Counted from the first letter of the stretch, positions 48,901 to 57,840 are shown. The stretch is DNA of 64,000 bases from Capitulum mitella (GCA_030062745.1 CP099839.1:37955316-38019315); one strand, 5' to 3'. The notes: generated by a model not told the origin, from the sequence alone. Numbers and translations are program-made.

Positions 48901-51900
48901 TCTCCACGCTGTCCCGCTTGGACGGGGAGCTTAGTGGTATGGAATGGGAGAATGTCTCGCTGGCTGGCTGTTCAGAAACGCAGAATAAGCTGAATGTTGT
49001 ATGTATCTTGTGGGTCGGTGCTGGTGAGATGTGATTCATTTTCCGTCCTAACGTGTTGACAAGACATTTGCTGTATTTCCACATGTGCTCTTGGTTGGAC
49101 ATTGGTCTTGTTTGAGGGCACCCGCAGGGCAGCTCTGAAGTAATAATCTTTGTGTCTCCATTGACGCCGACATATATTCAGAATAACTGAAAATGCCGGA
49201 TGCCTTCCGTGCATTCTTTCATTCATACTGGAATCGTATGAACGGCATATGCCTTTCGGTGTCATCGTTGTTTTCGCCTGTACTGAGTAGCGGGGTCATT
49301 ATCCGATAACGGCAGTCCCGTCAGTTTCCCGCAACCCCCTGGTCTCTTCACCAAGGTCGGAGGATCAAAGCTGCCGCCAGTTGTGACCGCCCCCCAGCTC
49401 CCCTCCCCTCCCCGGCGGGTCTCCCCCCCGCTGTCGGCCGAGCTGGTCAAACAAGGTGCCGACAAGGCGCTAATTACCCCTTCCGGCCGTCTGGAGTAAC
49501 AGCGGGCGACGGTCGCCGGCGCGGCCGAGCCGTCTGGGCGGCCGGCAGCAGGGCCGTCATGCAGGATAACAGTCGGCAGGCTGATGGGCTGGTAACCAGC
49601 GTATCCCTCCCACCGGTCCTGAAACGCCGAATCTCTGCCTGGGCCTTCTTGGGCGCCCCGCTCAGGGCTTGGTCCGGCCCTGCTGGTGGTGAGCCGCACT
49701 GGCCGTTCAAAATCACTATGGTTGCTTCCTCGAAACAGTGCCAAGCAAGATGTCCCATCGACATTTACACGAATGCGTGAACAGTACACTGCTGCCTGTG
49801 TCACGGCTGAGAAGCCGACCCCGAGCTCATCAATTTCAGCTCATCACACGACCATGATGTCGGGCGATTTGCGTAGGCGTGCCTTCAAGCACAAAAAACA
49901 GTGCTGTAGAGAACTGAACAGGCAATAGAACGGTTCGACTGCTTTGTCATACCTAGGATAACATTTAGCGGCACGAGGCCATTATCTTGAAAGTCTAAAT
50001 GTTTTACGATTTCTGAAAGCTTTGTCTCGAATGAGATCTTATGGAGTCATGGAATATCTTTATTTTCCGGCTACGACATTATTGTTCACCTCTGCATCTG
50101 GAGGCGTCTTAACCACTGTAATACAACAGAGCTGTGTTATTTTTGGACCTGACCCGATATAGATTGAACGGACCGACCGGCTCTCCGGGCTTCGTCGGCC
50201 GCTCGGCTTCCGCCCGGCGCTGGCAGGTGGCGTCGGTTGAGCCCTACCTTATCGAGCCTGTTCGCCAGTCTATTTATTAGCGATGCGAGACAAAAGTTCG
50301 TGTCTCGCGATATGCGTGTGACCGCCATTTGAAACAGTGCAAGGAGAGAAGATGTAAAATTTGATTACGAAAGAGAGGCCGGAAATAAGATTACGTTAAT
50401 AGCGTCTGGCCACCACTGTCGCACTGGCGGGAACTTCCAGACCGTAAGTTGCAAAACTTTCCTGGGCTAATCTAGGATAGCTTTCGTCGTGTTTATCGCA
50501 TCGGTGAAGACACGCCAAACTTTGATCTTCCATTTGACATCAGTTTCATCGTGGTCACTCAACTGATATACTCTTACTTCAGCTTAATACAAGTGTCGCG
50601 CATTTTTTCAACTATCGGTTCTGACGTTGATGAGGCCGTTAACGTTGCCTGTCAGCACAGGAGATCAAGGGTTAAGGTGTTTATCCTGAGATGAGAAAAA
50701 TGCGCCCTGTTCATTGCCGTTGGAATCATGTAGATCGGACTCTTCGTGCCTGAAATACGAGGGGTCCGTTTTGTCCCTCCCCCCTTCTTTTGCGGATGGC
50801 GAAAAACCTAAAGCGGTGCAGGGTTATGTGAGCTGGGCCCGTTATAGGCGAAATACATCTTAACCCGGCGCCGCCTGGCGTTTGGGGATGTCAGGAAAAG
50901 TTATCTCCGTTATCTCAGGATCTAACCGTCTGATCAGAACCGGTCTACCACCAATCGATAACCCTAAGCCTTGCGATTCAGAAAATTTCATGTCAGGCCA
51001 AGTCACATGAAACGCATGTAATGTGGCCTGGTCAGACATGTCAACGGGCAGCAAACGATGTCACTGGTTACGTGAAACGCATAACACGACGCCGGAAAAC
51101 TGACACCGGTTCGTACATCATATCATCGGCAATACTGGTTTGAAAGCCTTCAGCTACGTGTCAAACGAAAGATAACGATCTCCTGCATTAGAAGCATGTC
51201 ATAATTTTAAGAAACGTGGAGTCAAGGTCAACCTGGATCCAGAGACTGGCAGCCGTTTTGGTCCACGTCACAAAAAGGATGGAAGTGAAACCTATTCGTG
51301 ATTAGTTTCTCATTACTTGTTTTTCGTCCAGTCAAGGTCAGTCTAGGTGAGGCCAGATAAGGTTCCGTTACGCTTTCTGCCAAAGAGGCAATAATTTTTA
51401 ACAGGAATTCTTAACTGCGCCAAGGACAGAACTGAAATGACATCTCGTGATTATCAAATGTGCTTTCTCCGCTCTTTATCGGGTCAAAGTCGAGGCAGGT
51501 GAGGACATGGTTGAATTTTTCAGACGGATCTCAAAGTTCGGCATCCGCTATCCGTCGCGCAGCTTACGTAACCCGTGTCACGCGTGGTTTTACATTTGAT
51601 GGGTATCGTGTGCAAAATGTCGTGTGACGGAGTCCATCTTTCGTGTTTGGAATGTGGACACAACGCCCGCTTTAGTCGTTTTTATAAACCGTTTTTTCTT
51701 AATTAAAGATAATATGTATGATAAGAGTCTCCTTGTCATGTTATCATTTCTGTGCAGTTCACGTCTAGGGAATTACCATGTTTCTTTTCTACAAAAATGA
51801 CTGAAAATTGGATCAATTTTCAATGAGATGATAATTTTGGGGCTTTTACCACCATGACAGGATGCGCTTTAGAGAAGGGTACCGTTAGCTCCTTTTGTAC

Positions 51901-54900
51901 TCGAAATAATGCCTAGGCAGATGTAAACGGCTTCTTTGAGGTGAGTCGAAAAGCTGTTTCCTGACTATTTACATCTCGCACGTTTATTCCTGCATTTACC
52001 AATCTGTTAATTTGCCCGCTCCGTTGTATCGCGCCCCTGCCGGCCGGGCGTGCGGAACGCTGCAGACGGCTGACGGCGCCCTGCTGCGTCCGTTCCAGAT
52101 CTGCATCGGCGACTGCGTACCGTCTCGGCAGGCGTTCGACTCTCTGCTACGCTACATCTACTACGGCGAGACGAGCATGCCGCCCGAGGACTCGCTCTAC
52201 CTCTTCTCGGCGCCCTGCTTCTACGGCTTCACCAACAACAGGCTGCAGGTACGCCCGCCGGCCCGGCCGACTGTTGCCGGAAGAAGGGCCGTTAAACCAC
52301 ATGACCATTCTCCGACGTCCTCTGGAAGGCCGGCCGTAAACTTACATGGCCCCTCTTCGATACTCTCCTGCTGCTGGTCGACTGCGTTGGAGGGGTAACT
52401 AGGGAATCCGCTTGGGAAGCAGTTCGTCGAACTGAGAAATGGCGCGTTGGCTCAACCCATCCTGCACTGAAACGCTTGGTCCCATCGTTATATCCTCCAA
52501 GCGTAAGTTGCACGTAACAGGGATCAGTAAGCACAGTAAAGAAATTTATATTCATGCTGTCTCCGCAAGCGCGCAGTCATGCCCTAGCGGGGCACGCCGA
52601 GCGCGGGGACTGCGGAGTGGGGGAGTCCGCTGCTGTTCCCCTCGCCGGGTGTTTCATCGTTCGCGTCCTGTCACGTCTGGGTCGGCCACGGTCGGAGCGC
52701 GGCGCCGCGCCGCTGTCGGGCTCCGACCGCCGTCTCCCCCCCCCCCCTGCCGCCTCCACCGGCGGGGTCGGTTCGTTCGCCACCCCCGGTCATGTGAGAG
52801 GATCTCTGTGCCGTCGTAAACGGGCCGTGTGGTGACCGCCTGGCGCCGGCGACCGTCAGCCTCCGGCACGCTCTTCCGGCGGCGGGCCGTGCGCCGCCCG
52901 CTCGGCGCAGGGAGACGAGAGCTGGCCGGGGATCGTGTCACGGGGTGGCGGTGACGTCAGCTCTGCGGCGAGCGTCACGGCACGTCCGTGCGGTGTGGGG
53001 CGACCCAGAGACCGTCACACCGCGTGACGGTTTTGAGGCCTTTAACCCTGTTCCCGGAGGGCTACACGGTATGGCCGATACCCGGCAGGGGGGCCGATTT
53101 GGCCCCCCTGAGATTTTGAGAACTAGACATCTGATTTCACTGCAACAAATGGCAATGGATTTACCATGACGTACTACGATTTTAAAAAAGGAGTTTCCAA
53201 AATTTTAAAAGAGGTGGATACGGTGGCAAAAATATCAAAATGTTGGAATACTTTTGGACTTCTTATAATTCCGTTCGTTATGGACCGATTTCGACGAAAT
53301 TAGCATGAATCGAGAGTTCATGGACAGAACTTTTACCATTGGTACACACAATTGAATTTTTGGGAAAATTCTTAGGCTTTCACAGGCTTTCAAAAATACG
53401 ATTAGTTTTTCAAAAACTGCATGAATAAAAAAGGTAAAAACGCTTTTTTGGCCTCTGCTAGTCATGTGGTGCTAAAGAAGTACGAATCGTATTTCATTGT
53501 TTGTTTAGCGTTAGCATAGACGGTGCTAGGGACATGAAAAAGGGGAACTGTCATGGTCACATGCTCTTCGGATCAGCTTGTGACCTTTAACCTTAAATGA
53601 TTTCCAGTGACCTTGAGGCCACTTGGAATGATCTCGTGTGCATTTAGTGTTATCGTTTTCGTTTTCATTGTAAACGTTTTCAATCATTTGAATTCACTCT
53701 GTTTCAAAAATTCCATGTTAAGGCTATTGTGATATGGGGTACGCGCACTGACACTTTAGGTCGTAGCTCCGTGACCCAATCTGATATCAACCTGAAACGT
53801 AATACACAAGTAGAGGGCACCCTTCTACGTCATATATGTTCCGGGTTTGGCATTTCAAAGAGTAGCAACGAAATTATTACTATAGAACAAAATTTCGAAT
53901 TTTGACCTTGACCAAGCCTTGCAAAGTGACCTGAGAAAAACAAAACTGTATTTGCACGTTGCCCAGCTATTAAGCTATACATCCATATGAAGTTTTAAGT
54001 CCTATCTTAAAAACGCTACTTTTGGCAGTCATTTTCCTTTTACCCCCAACAGGGCCAAAAATGGCCTGAGGTGCCTCCCAAAAACGTTGCCTGGCTCCGC
54101 CCCTGAGCAGAACAGAATTTCGAAATTCTGTCACAGTACGTAGAAAGAATAGCTAAGAAAAGTCGTCATTAAGTTTCATGAAGCTGCGTCAAAAACCCTG
54201 GAACGGGCAAGTAAAAAACCCGAAAGGGGGTGGCCAATTGAGCCCCCCTGCCGGGAATAGGGTTAAAGACTGGCTTCTGTTGAAATCCCCGAAACCACTG
54301 GCAATACCGGGGTCTGGTGATTCATAGACCAAGCAGCGGATATAACGCAGCTAATTCTTTTAAGTTTCTGGTAGCCCGTACGAAACGTGGCAAGGTTCTC
54401 TAGAACAATTACATTTTGTGGCTTGACCCAGTTAACCACAGCCAATACGTAATAGAAAGTATGAAAGCAACTTTAAGTTTGCTGATTAAATGGATATGCT
54501 TGACATTTCTGAGAACCAAAATTTGCGGCCTTTTCGATAACTGAACTGAAATTTAGTCGCGTGACCGAACAATATCGAGCCAGTTCACCGGCCAAGAGGC
54601 CTGCTCTCACTGGCCAGCTGTCTCGCTCCAGGCGTTCTGCAAGCAGAATCTGGAAATGAACGTCACGTCGGACAACGTGATCCAGATCCTGGAGGCGGCC
54701 GACCGGATCCAGGCGCTGGATATGAAGAAATACGCGCTCAGCCTGATCGTCCACCGCTTCAGCAAGGTGGGGCGAGGCTGCTGGCTGGCCGCCCGGGGCG
54801 CCGGGCTCCGTGGACCTGTGGCGTCCCGGCGGCCGCGGCCGCGTGCCGCCGGTGTCATACGCCGCGCCGCGCCACGCTTGCTCCCTGCACGGGAGAGACG

Positions 54901-55226
54901 GCTTCGTGTAGAGCGTTTGCTGCCGAAGAAGCGGAAGTTATTGGACTGTGAGAGTCATTTCTGGCTGAGTACTGTTGCCACGCGTTAGCCCGCCGTCGCT
55001 CTGACAGAACGCTGCAATCGCGTACCTGGATCAGTGCATGCGTCATCTATGTAGTTTTGCGGTTACGTACGGTTGTGGCGGCGCTCGACAGGTGGCGCGG
55101 CTGCCGCGGATGCGCACGCTCAGCCGGGAGCTGCTGCTGGAGATTCTGGACGCGCTGGCGGAGGAGATGCCCGAAGGCCGGCTGTGCCAGGACCTGTCCG
55201 GCGCCAGTATCGCCAGCGACGACTAG
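20535..55226 (+). CDS. LZTR1: Leucine-zipper-like transcriptional regulator 1 (LZTR1), complete, 15 exons
   Basis: Substrate adaptor of a CUL3 RING ubiquitin ligase that acts on RAS-family GTPases (family knowledge). Exons: 20535-20677, 21466-21637, 21919-22055, 22524-22638, 23106-23269, 23651-23797, 24242-24407, 24780-24980, 26773-26973, 27150-27280, 47921-48072, 48657-48835, 52099-52248, 54632-54766 and 55092-55226. They sum to 2328 nt, 775 residues plus TAG; the human protein is about 840. Order: N-terminal kelch repeats (about 48-345), BTB1 split across exons 8-9, BACK1 (about 483-570), BTB2 (about 580-686) and a second BACK (687-775). All 14 introns are GT-AG with matching phases. The start sits in GCCATGG, and a TTGCAG just upstream hints at a spliced 5' UTR. 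Intron 10 contains nanos. Introns 3 and 8 contain repeats of the splice sites themselves. Confidence 0.97.
20790..21015 (-). mobile_element. tRNA-derived SINE-like sequence in LZTR1 intron 1
   Basis: The minus strand contains GGCCTCATGGATAAGG (box A-like) and GGGTTCGAGTCCC (box B) at tRNA spacing, followed by an unrelated tail. Confidence 0.55.
21466..21637 (+). CDS. LZTR1: LZTR1 exon 2, kelch 1
   Basis: Acceptor GATCCCAG, donor GTG|GTGCGT, ends phase 0. Encodes [34 protein letters not shown] and RYHHSAV. Confidence 0.96.
21919..22055 (+). CDS. LZTR1: LZTR1 exon 3, kelch 2
   Basis: Acceptor CGTTTTCAG, donor AG|GTAAGA. Encodes [30 protein letters not shown] and FTGR. Confidence 0.96.
22275..22545 (+). 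repeat. ~70-bp tandem repeat spanning the LZTR1 exon 4 splice acceptor, 4 copies
   Basis: The acceptor AG and the exon-like GGCGCCGGTGGCTCGGCC recur, with the CAG or CAA at 22312, 22383, 22452 and 22521 (spacings 71, 69, 69). The last copy is the real exon 4 start. Earlier copies preserve about 24 nt of exon-like sequence (APVARPSHG against the true APVARSAHG) and then reach TGA. Confidence 0.92.
22524..22638 (+). CDS. LZTR1: LZTR1 exon 4, kelch 3
   Basis: Acceptor ACCCCACAG, the last of four repeated copies. Donor ACG|GTAAGG. Encodes [20 protein letters not shown] and [15 protein letters not shown]. Confidence 0.95.
23106..23269 (+). CDS. LZTR1: LZTR1 exon 5, kelch 4
   Basis: Acceptor GCCTGCAG, donor GT|GTAAGT. 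The GT just before was rejected as donor because only this site keeps the frame into exon 6. Encodes [35 protein letters not shown]. Confidence 0.95.
23651..23797 (+). CDS. LZTR1: LZTR1 exon 6, kelch 5
   Basis: Acceptor CTGTTGCAG, donor TG|GTCAGT. Encodes [40 protein letters not shown] and LPNDLHC. Confidence 0.95.
24242..24407 (+). CDS. LZTR1: LZTR1 exon 7, kelch 6
   Basis: Acceptor GTCCGTCGCAG, donor CAG|GTGGGC. Encodes [40 protein letters not shown] and SGEMYRFQ. The human protein has an extra insert before this segment, which is absent here. Confidence 0.95.
24780..24980 (+). CDS. LZTR1: LZTR1 exon 8, start of BTB1
   Basis: Acceptor CGCCGCCAG; donor CAG|GTACGT at 24981. Encodes [30 protein letters not shown] and [12 protein letters not shown]. 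The last 12-13 nt and the donor are the founding unit of the 40-bp array that follows. This is the only donor in the array that keeps the frame open. Confidence 0.93.
24968..26392 (+). repeat. 40-bp minisatellite carrying the LZTR1 exon 8 splice donor, about 36 copies
   Basis: The unit starts CACCTGGAGCAGGTACGTCC and continues GGCGACCGGCCGTCTGCAGA. Each unit holds a strong donor-like CAG|GTACGT (some GTACAT or GTACGC), and many also hold TCTGCAG, an acceptor-like end. A 14-unit block (560 bp) is duplicated: 25380-25800 matches 25940-26360. The array fills most of intron 8. Open frames of up to about 300 codons here come from repeat length, not coding. Confidence 0.97.
26773..26973 (+). CDS. 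LZTR1: LZTR1 exon 9, end of BTB1
   Basis: Acceptor GCTGCCTCCAG, donor CAG|GTACGT. Encodes [30 protein letters not shown] and [12 protein letters not shown]. Confidence 0.95.
27150..27280 (+). CDS. LZTR1: LZTR1 exon 10, BACK1
   Basis: Acceptor TGTGCACAG, donor AG|GTCAGT. Encodes [31 protein letters not shown] and YIKEFCL. Confidence 0.95.
28393..28424. repeat. Perfect 14-bp inverted repeat, 4-nt loop
   Basis: AAACTGTTTCTGAC, loop CCAT, then GTCAGAAACAGTTT. A perfect small hairpin in LZTR1 intron 10; too short to argue for a microRNA precursor. Confidence 0.9.
31275..31390 (-). mobile_element. tRNA-derived SINE-like sequence
   Basis: The minus strand reads GGTAAAGGCGTCGGACTCGT then CCCGAGATCGATTCCCACC, resembling the D-arm/anticodon region and box B of a tRNA, with a decayed acceptor stem. 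Better explained as a SINE than a functional tRNA. Confidence 0.5.
33814..33845. repeat. Perfect 11-bp inverted repeat
   Basis: AAAGATTCTAC and GTAGAATCTTT across 10 nt, immediately after a near-duplicated motif (CCGCAGCGACC.GGACGACAAAGAT, also at about 33710-33735). Confidence 0.85.
35119..35322 (-). CDS. nanos: Nanos terminal exon, most of the zinc-finger module
   Basis: Acceptor TTTGTTTCAG. 67 codons plus TGA. Encodes [20 protein letters not shown] and [11 protein letters not shown], then a Pro/Ala-rich tail. Confidence 0.95.
   Translation of the reverse strand, partial: DSNGLIRCPILRAYTCPTCGASGDHAHTIKYCPLREPTLAGGPPPPLLPPAPAPAPAGRAIRKMFQW
35119..37913 (-). CDS. nanos: Nanos-family RNA-binding protein, nested in LZTR1 intron 10; 5' end uncertain
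   Basis: Nanos proteins repress translation with Pumilio and recruit the CCR4-NOT deadenylase, mainly in germline and embryo (family knowledge). Two exons, 37165-37913 and 35119-35322, are separated by a phase-0 intron of 1842 nt. The C-terminal zinc-finger module is intact: C-x2-C-x12-H-x10-C starting CVFCKNNNE, then C-x2-C-x7-H-x4-C in [17 protein letters not shown], with the linker PILRAYT. The intron splits the first finger after HVLK. The tail is Pro/Ala-rich and ends RKMFQW. The N-terminal part has eleven 11-residue repeats. The 5' end is open: an acceptor-like TCGGCTGCAG precedes 37913, implying an upstream exon, while the first in-frame Met is at 37842 (about 293 residues). Confidence 0.92.
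35850..36440 (+). pseudogene. Non-LTR retrotransposon 3' fragment (post-RT region with zf-RVT-like motif)
   Basis: Encodes [20 protein letters not shown] and [15 protein letters not shown], then [20 protein letters not shown] with RNTCDMQW, and in a shifted frame [16 protein letters not shown]. This series matches the C-terminal region of L1/Tx1-type LINE ORF2 proteins. Stops and frameshifts show it is dead. Confidence 0.75.
37165..37913 (-). CDS. nanos: Nanos upstream exon, disordered region and first zinc-finger half
   Basis: Donor AAG|GTGAGC at 37164. Contains [20 protein letters not shown], the tandem repeats, then [18 protein letters not shown] and YRDHVLK. The 5' boundary is a candidate acceptor (CAG at 37914-37916). 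The open frame continues to 38025 without an ATG. Confidence 0.75.
37351..37713 (-). repeat. 33-bp in-frame coding minisatellite in nanos (11 x 11 residues)
   Basis: Eleven consecutive units with consensus [11 protein letters not shown]. Central units are nearly identical and outer ones diverge ([11 protein letters not shown] at the C-terminal end). Unit length is a multiple of 3, so copy change keeps the frame. Confidence 0.95.
38230..38640. repeat. Dispersed repeat, copy 1 (upstream of nanos)
   Basis: Diverged match to 50150-50600: TATTTATCAGCAATACGAGA against TATTTATTAGCGATGCGAGA, then TCGTGTC.CGCG, later TTTGACATCA.TTTCA and GTCACTCAACT. GC-rich at the left. Not a nanos exon as far as I can tell. 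Confidence 0.65.
39045..39383 (+). pseudogene. LINE reverse-transcriptase fragment
   Basis: Reads [18 protein letters not shown], then [16 protein letters not shown] with the catalytic-block motif DLERAFD, then [20 protein letters not shown], an RT-core arrangement typical of non-LTR elements. Ends at a stop before the FADD box. Isolated remnant. Confidence 0.8.
39460..40215 (-). mobile_element. AGGTCA-rich DNA element, copy on minus strand
   Basis: The reverse complement matches 62400-63064 over several blocks, such as TCACCGATTTTGACGG, AACAGTTATT.GTGACCTGAC and TGACCTAGGTCAG. The terminal motif resembles TTAACCCG next to a C/G-rich end. Confidence 0.65.
41915..42180. mobile_element. MITE-like element with ACGTAGCCAGGATTTTC start
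   Basis: Left end ACGTAGCCAGGATTTTCCTC plus a G run, followed by sequence similar to the 137-402 element (CAAA..TTTGTCA.ATGC). The right end is unclear. Confidence 0.5.
42228..42548. mobile_element. MITE with GGATCC-type inverted ends
   Basis: Left ACTGGCAGATCCACAGGGG and right GCTGGATCCGCCCCTG are inverted matches. Lies directly beside the previous element. Same terminal family as 45635-46462. Confidence 0.6.
44026..44165. mobile_element. Fragment with GTGGCCAGGATTTTC start
   Basis: Begins GTAGCGTGGCCAGGATTTTC with a diverged interior. Related to the GTAGCCAGGATTTTC family. Confidence 0.35.
45635..46462. mobile_element. Dispersed element with internal (TA)n, copy B, GGATCC-type ends
   Basis: Left TACTGGCGGATCCAGG, right CCGCTGGATCCGCTCCTGC (inverted). 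The interior shares several hundred diverged bases with 14795-15300, including the TA tract position. Confidence 0.7.
45927..45971. repeat. (TA)n microsatellite inside element copy B
   Basis: About 22 TA dinucleotides, at the same relative place as in copy A. Confidence 0.95.
46465..47900 (+). other. Distal LZTR1 intron 10, no gene
   Basis: Short non-conserved ORFs. Around 47470-47530 is a short match to 61320-61400 (TGGTGTTGC.AAATATTGGT), a further dispersed repeat. Confidence 0.5.
47921..48072 (+). CDS. LZTR1: LZTR1 exon 11, end of BACK1
   Basis: Acceptor GGCGCCGCCAG, donor AAAT|GTAGGT (phase 1). Encodes [20 protein letters not shown] and [15 protein letters not shown]. Confidence 0.93.
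48657..48835 (+). CDS. LZTR1: LZTR1 exon 12, start of BTB2
   Basis: Acceptor ATGGGCAG, donor CAG|GTGAGC. Encodes [40 protein letters not shown] and [14 protein letters not shown], a BTB hallmark. Confidence 0.94.
48836..52098 (+). other. LZTR1 intron 12
   Basis: 3.3 kb. Contains repeat copy 2 (50150-50600) and two TCAAGGTCA motifs (51222-51230, 51332-51340). No gene seen. Confidence 0.6.
50150..50600. repeat. Dispersed repeat, copy 2 (LZTR1 intron 12)
   Basis: Same orientation and order of blocks as 38230-38640. No coding capacity seen. Confidence 0.65.
52099..52248 (+). CDS. LZTR1: LZTR1 exon 13, end of BTB2
   Basis: Acceptor CCGTTCCAG, donor CAG|GTACGC. 50 codons: [34 protein letters not shown] and NNRLQ. 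Confidence 0.95.
53038..54268. mobile_element. ~1.2-kb non-autonomous DNA element with TTTAACCCT...CCCGGCAGGGGGG ends
   Basis: The left end TTTAACCCTGTTCCCGG is the inverse of CCGGGAATAGGGTTAAA at the right end, and both sides carry CCCGGCAGGGGGG with an adjoining GGCC-rich block. Sits in LZTR1 intron 13. Holds two TGACCTTGA motifs. Confidence 0.8.
54632..54766 (+). CDS. LZTR1: LZTR1 exon 14, second BACK
   Basis: Acceptor CTCGCTCCAG, donor AAG|GTGGGG. 45 codons: [36 protein letters not shown] and HRFSK. Confidence 0.95.
55092..55226 (+). CDS. LZTR1: LZTR1 exon 15, C-terminus
   Basis: Acceptor GCTCGACAG. 44 codons then TAG at 55224: [28 protein letters not shown] and ending SIASDD. No clear AATAAA in the following kilobase. 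Confidence 0.93.
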   Translation: MARLPRMRTLSRELLLEILDALAEEMPEGRLCQDLSGASIASDD

Positions 55227-55419
55227 GCTTCTGCCGCTGGAGGACCGCCGGCCGTCCGGCCCGCCGCCGCGACGTCCTACTCACGCGACCCGGCAACGTG
55301 CTGGCCGGGATTGTATTCCCCGTCTTCAGCACGTTCAGCGACGTCGTTCATTTCGTCGTGCTCCCCTCTTCGTGCTTCCTACCGCCGTGCTGCCCACCGG
55401 CGTGGTATCCGCCATCGTA

Positions 55420-55735
55420 TTCATGCCATCACTCTCCCTGCTATCGCCCTCGCTGTTGTCGTGCTCCCTGTCATCGTGCTCCTTTCATCATGCTCCCTGC
55501 CATCATGCTCCTACCACCATACAGTCTCTGCCATCATACGCTCTCTGTCATCGAGCCCTGTATCACTGTATTTCCCGCCATCCTGCTCGCCGCCGTCGTG
55601 CTCCCTGCTATCTCGCTCCTACCACCATACAGTCTCTGCCATCATACGCTCTCTGTCATCGTGCCCTGTATCACTGTATTCCCGCCATCCTGCTCGCCGC
55701 CGTCGTGCTCCCTGCTAATACACTCCTGGACGTCC
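55420..55735 (+). repeat. CATCGTGCTCCCTGC-type minisatellite with a ~107-bp duplication, 3' of LZTR1
   Basis: About 15-bp units (CATCRTGCTCCCTGC and variants). A block starting CCACCATACAGTCTCTGCCA occurs at about 55514 and again about 107 bp later. Probably in the LZTR1 3' UTR or just downstream. All ORFs here are repeat-driven. Confidence 0.85.
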
Positions 55736-55739
55736 CATC

Positions 55740-57840
55740 ATTGTGCTCCCCTCTATCCGACTGACAGCTTACAGTGGCGGCCAGACGCCGGAGCAGGCTG
55801 TGGCGCTGCACAGGGCGGCTGAATGTTGTAATAGACGGCGGCCGTGTGTGTTCTGGCCCTCGTTGCATTCTGCGTCTCTTGCGCTTGCATTTTATGTATT
55901 GCGCCGCGTTTCGTTTTCACTGGATGAGCTGGCTGTGAACACCAGTTGGGTATGAGTTGGGCATGGGAGCTGCCGAGCATCAGCTGTCGTGCGGATCCTC
56001 CGCCGAGGCTGAGCGCCAAGCCGTGCGTGTTCTGCCATGCGGTGTCTGTGTTCGGACTCTGCGGACGGGAGGTACCTGCCGCAGTCAGTCCCATGCCACA
56101 CCGGCCCCTCGTGGCAGCTCGGCCCGCTCTTCCCGGGCGGCTCGGGCCACGTGCTGTTCGGCCGGCGGCCAGCGTCAGCTGCGTCGGTCCGCGGTGGAGA
56201 CCTTGTCCGCCGGCGGCGACAGCGTCGAGGCCGGCCTCGCTTCAGGAGCCGTCTTCTCCGGACGTGCGTGACGTTCGGCGCTCGCCGCGGTAGCCGGCGG
56301 GCTAAAATCGAGCGATTTGTGGAACGCTCCGGAGCTGGTGAACCGTATGTGTCGGTGTTTGTTGTGTAGGATTGCGAGGGCTTTCGAGAATGCGCGCGAG
56401 GTGTTTCGCTTTGGCTAAAGAAAACGGAAGGAAATCATGCGGCGCTCTTTTGCCTGCTTCATAAATCTTTTGTCGTGCTTCGTCGCTTGGCTCAGGTGCT
56501 GGCGATGTCTTATGGTAATCTTTCGTATTCTTAGAGAACTATTTTTCGAAGAGATGTTAGGGAAGGTTGCCGTTCAGTATCACCGCTAGTCGATGTTGGC
56601 ATTTGCCGTTCTCATTCATTTGTGCAGCTGTAGCCATCGTACCATTCAAATATACTGTGATGTTCGCTGGTATGTGACGGAAGTCGTCCACGCATTGGTA
56701 AACTAAGCCTGCATTCTGATGCATGTCGGTTTTCTATGTCCAATGTCATTGCAGACCAAGCCATCTTATGGTACATTTTTAGACACTCCAGGGGAGCTAC
56801 TGATGAGTGAGCATTGTTGTGACCCGTCCGCAAGCTGATAACCCATTTTCGCTGACAGGGAACCATGACGGTAGACAAATGTCTGCTGCGATCTGCGGAC
56901 ATCAAATGCCAAGGATGTGCTGATGCAAAATGGACGCTGAAACGAGGCGTTGTCGTGCTCTGTTTCTGCCAGACATCTACTGAAGAATATTCTAAGCTAA
57001 CTGTCACCCCTCGCTTCAGATACCTGCAGTTATGATTTCCCGACTTTGCGGAACTGAGTAAACACTCACTAATTAAAAAAGTTGAGCGTGCCCGGAATCT
57101 AAAAAACAAAAACTGCTTGCACATGCCTTATCTTTGGGGTTCCAAAACGTGGGTGCCGACTCGATGTCGTCGCATGTTAAATTCGTAAATCTTTGTACGT
57201 GAACGGCGCAGCGATTCGTTGTCCGTCTTATTGCTGTCCGCCGTGAACGTGGACCGCCGAACGCCGACGGCAATGGTCTGTTGTCTCATTACCGTGCAGA
57301 TCCGCTGCCGTAATTTATCCGCTCTCCGGCGCCGCCGCGTTTGATTTGACGTCATTAGGCTGCGTGGCCTCTGAGAGTCGTGTCGAGAGGCTTAACTCGG
57401 CGTCTCAGTCTCAGCCGGCAGCCAGTTCAAATTTCGGCTCTCACATATGAAGTTGGAGCCCGTCGAGAGGGCCGACTCCCGCGGCTTCCGAATGGATTCG
57501 CCGGAACGGTGACACCCCCGCCGACCCCGGCTGTTCGATCGACGACAGCTGCGCCCTTCCGCGAACAGACGGCGGCTGTCCGCGCTCGGACGCCGTTTAC
57601 GATTTCAGCGCTCACAGTTTTAGGGTGAAATGACGAACGAAGAGCTGTACTCATTCGTGAAGAACAAAAACAAATGTTTCCACAACTTCGAGGGTTCGCT
57701 GCTAAGAACGCTCGTAAACCATCAGTGGTATGTGGGAACGTTCATGATTTTGCAGCCGTTATCAGCATGTGGCTGTAATGAGAGCGATAAGCATCACCCG
57801 AGAGAGCCTTCATTGCGAAGCAGCTCCAACTGATGCCGTC
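55740..57840. other. Downstream of LZTR1, no gene recognised
   Basis: Open frames of up to 170 codons on both strands, none with recognisable motifs. Confidence 0.45.

Noticed and set aside
55057-55822. Overlapping 235- and 249-codon plus-strand ORFs
   Set aside because: They combine an out-of-frame LZTR1 exon 15 with the downstream minisatellite.
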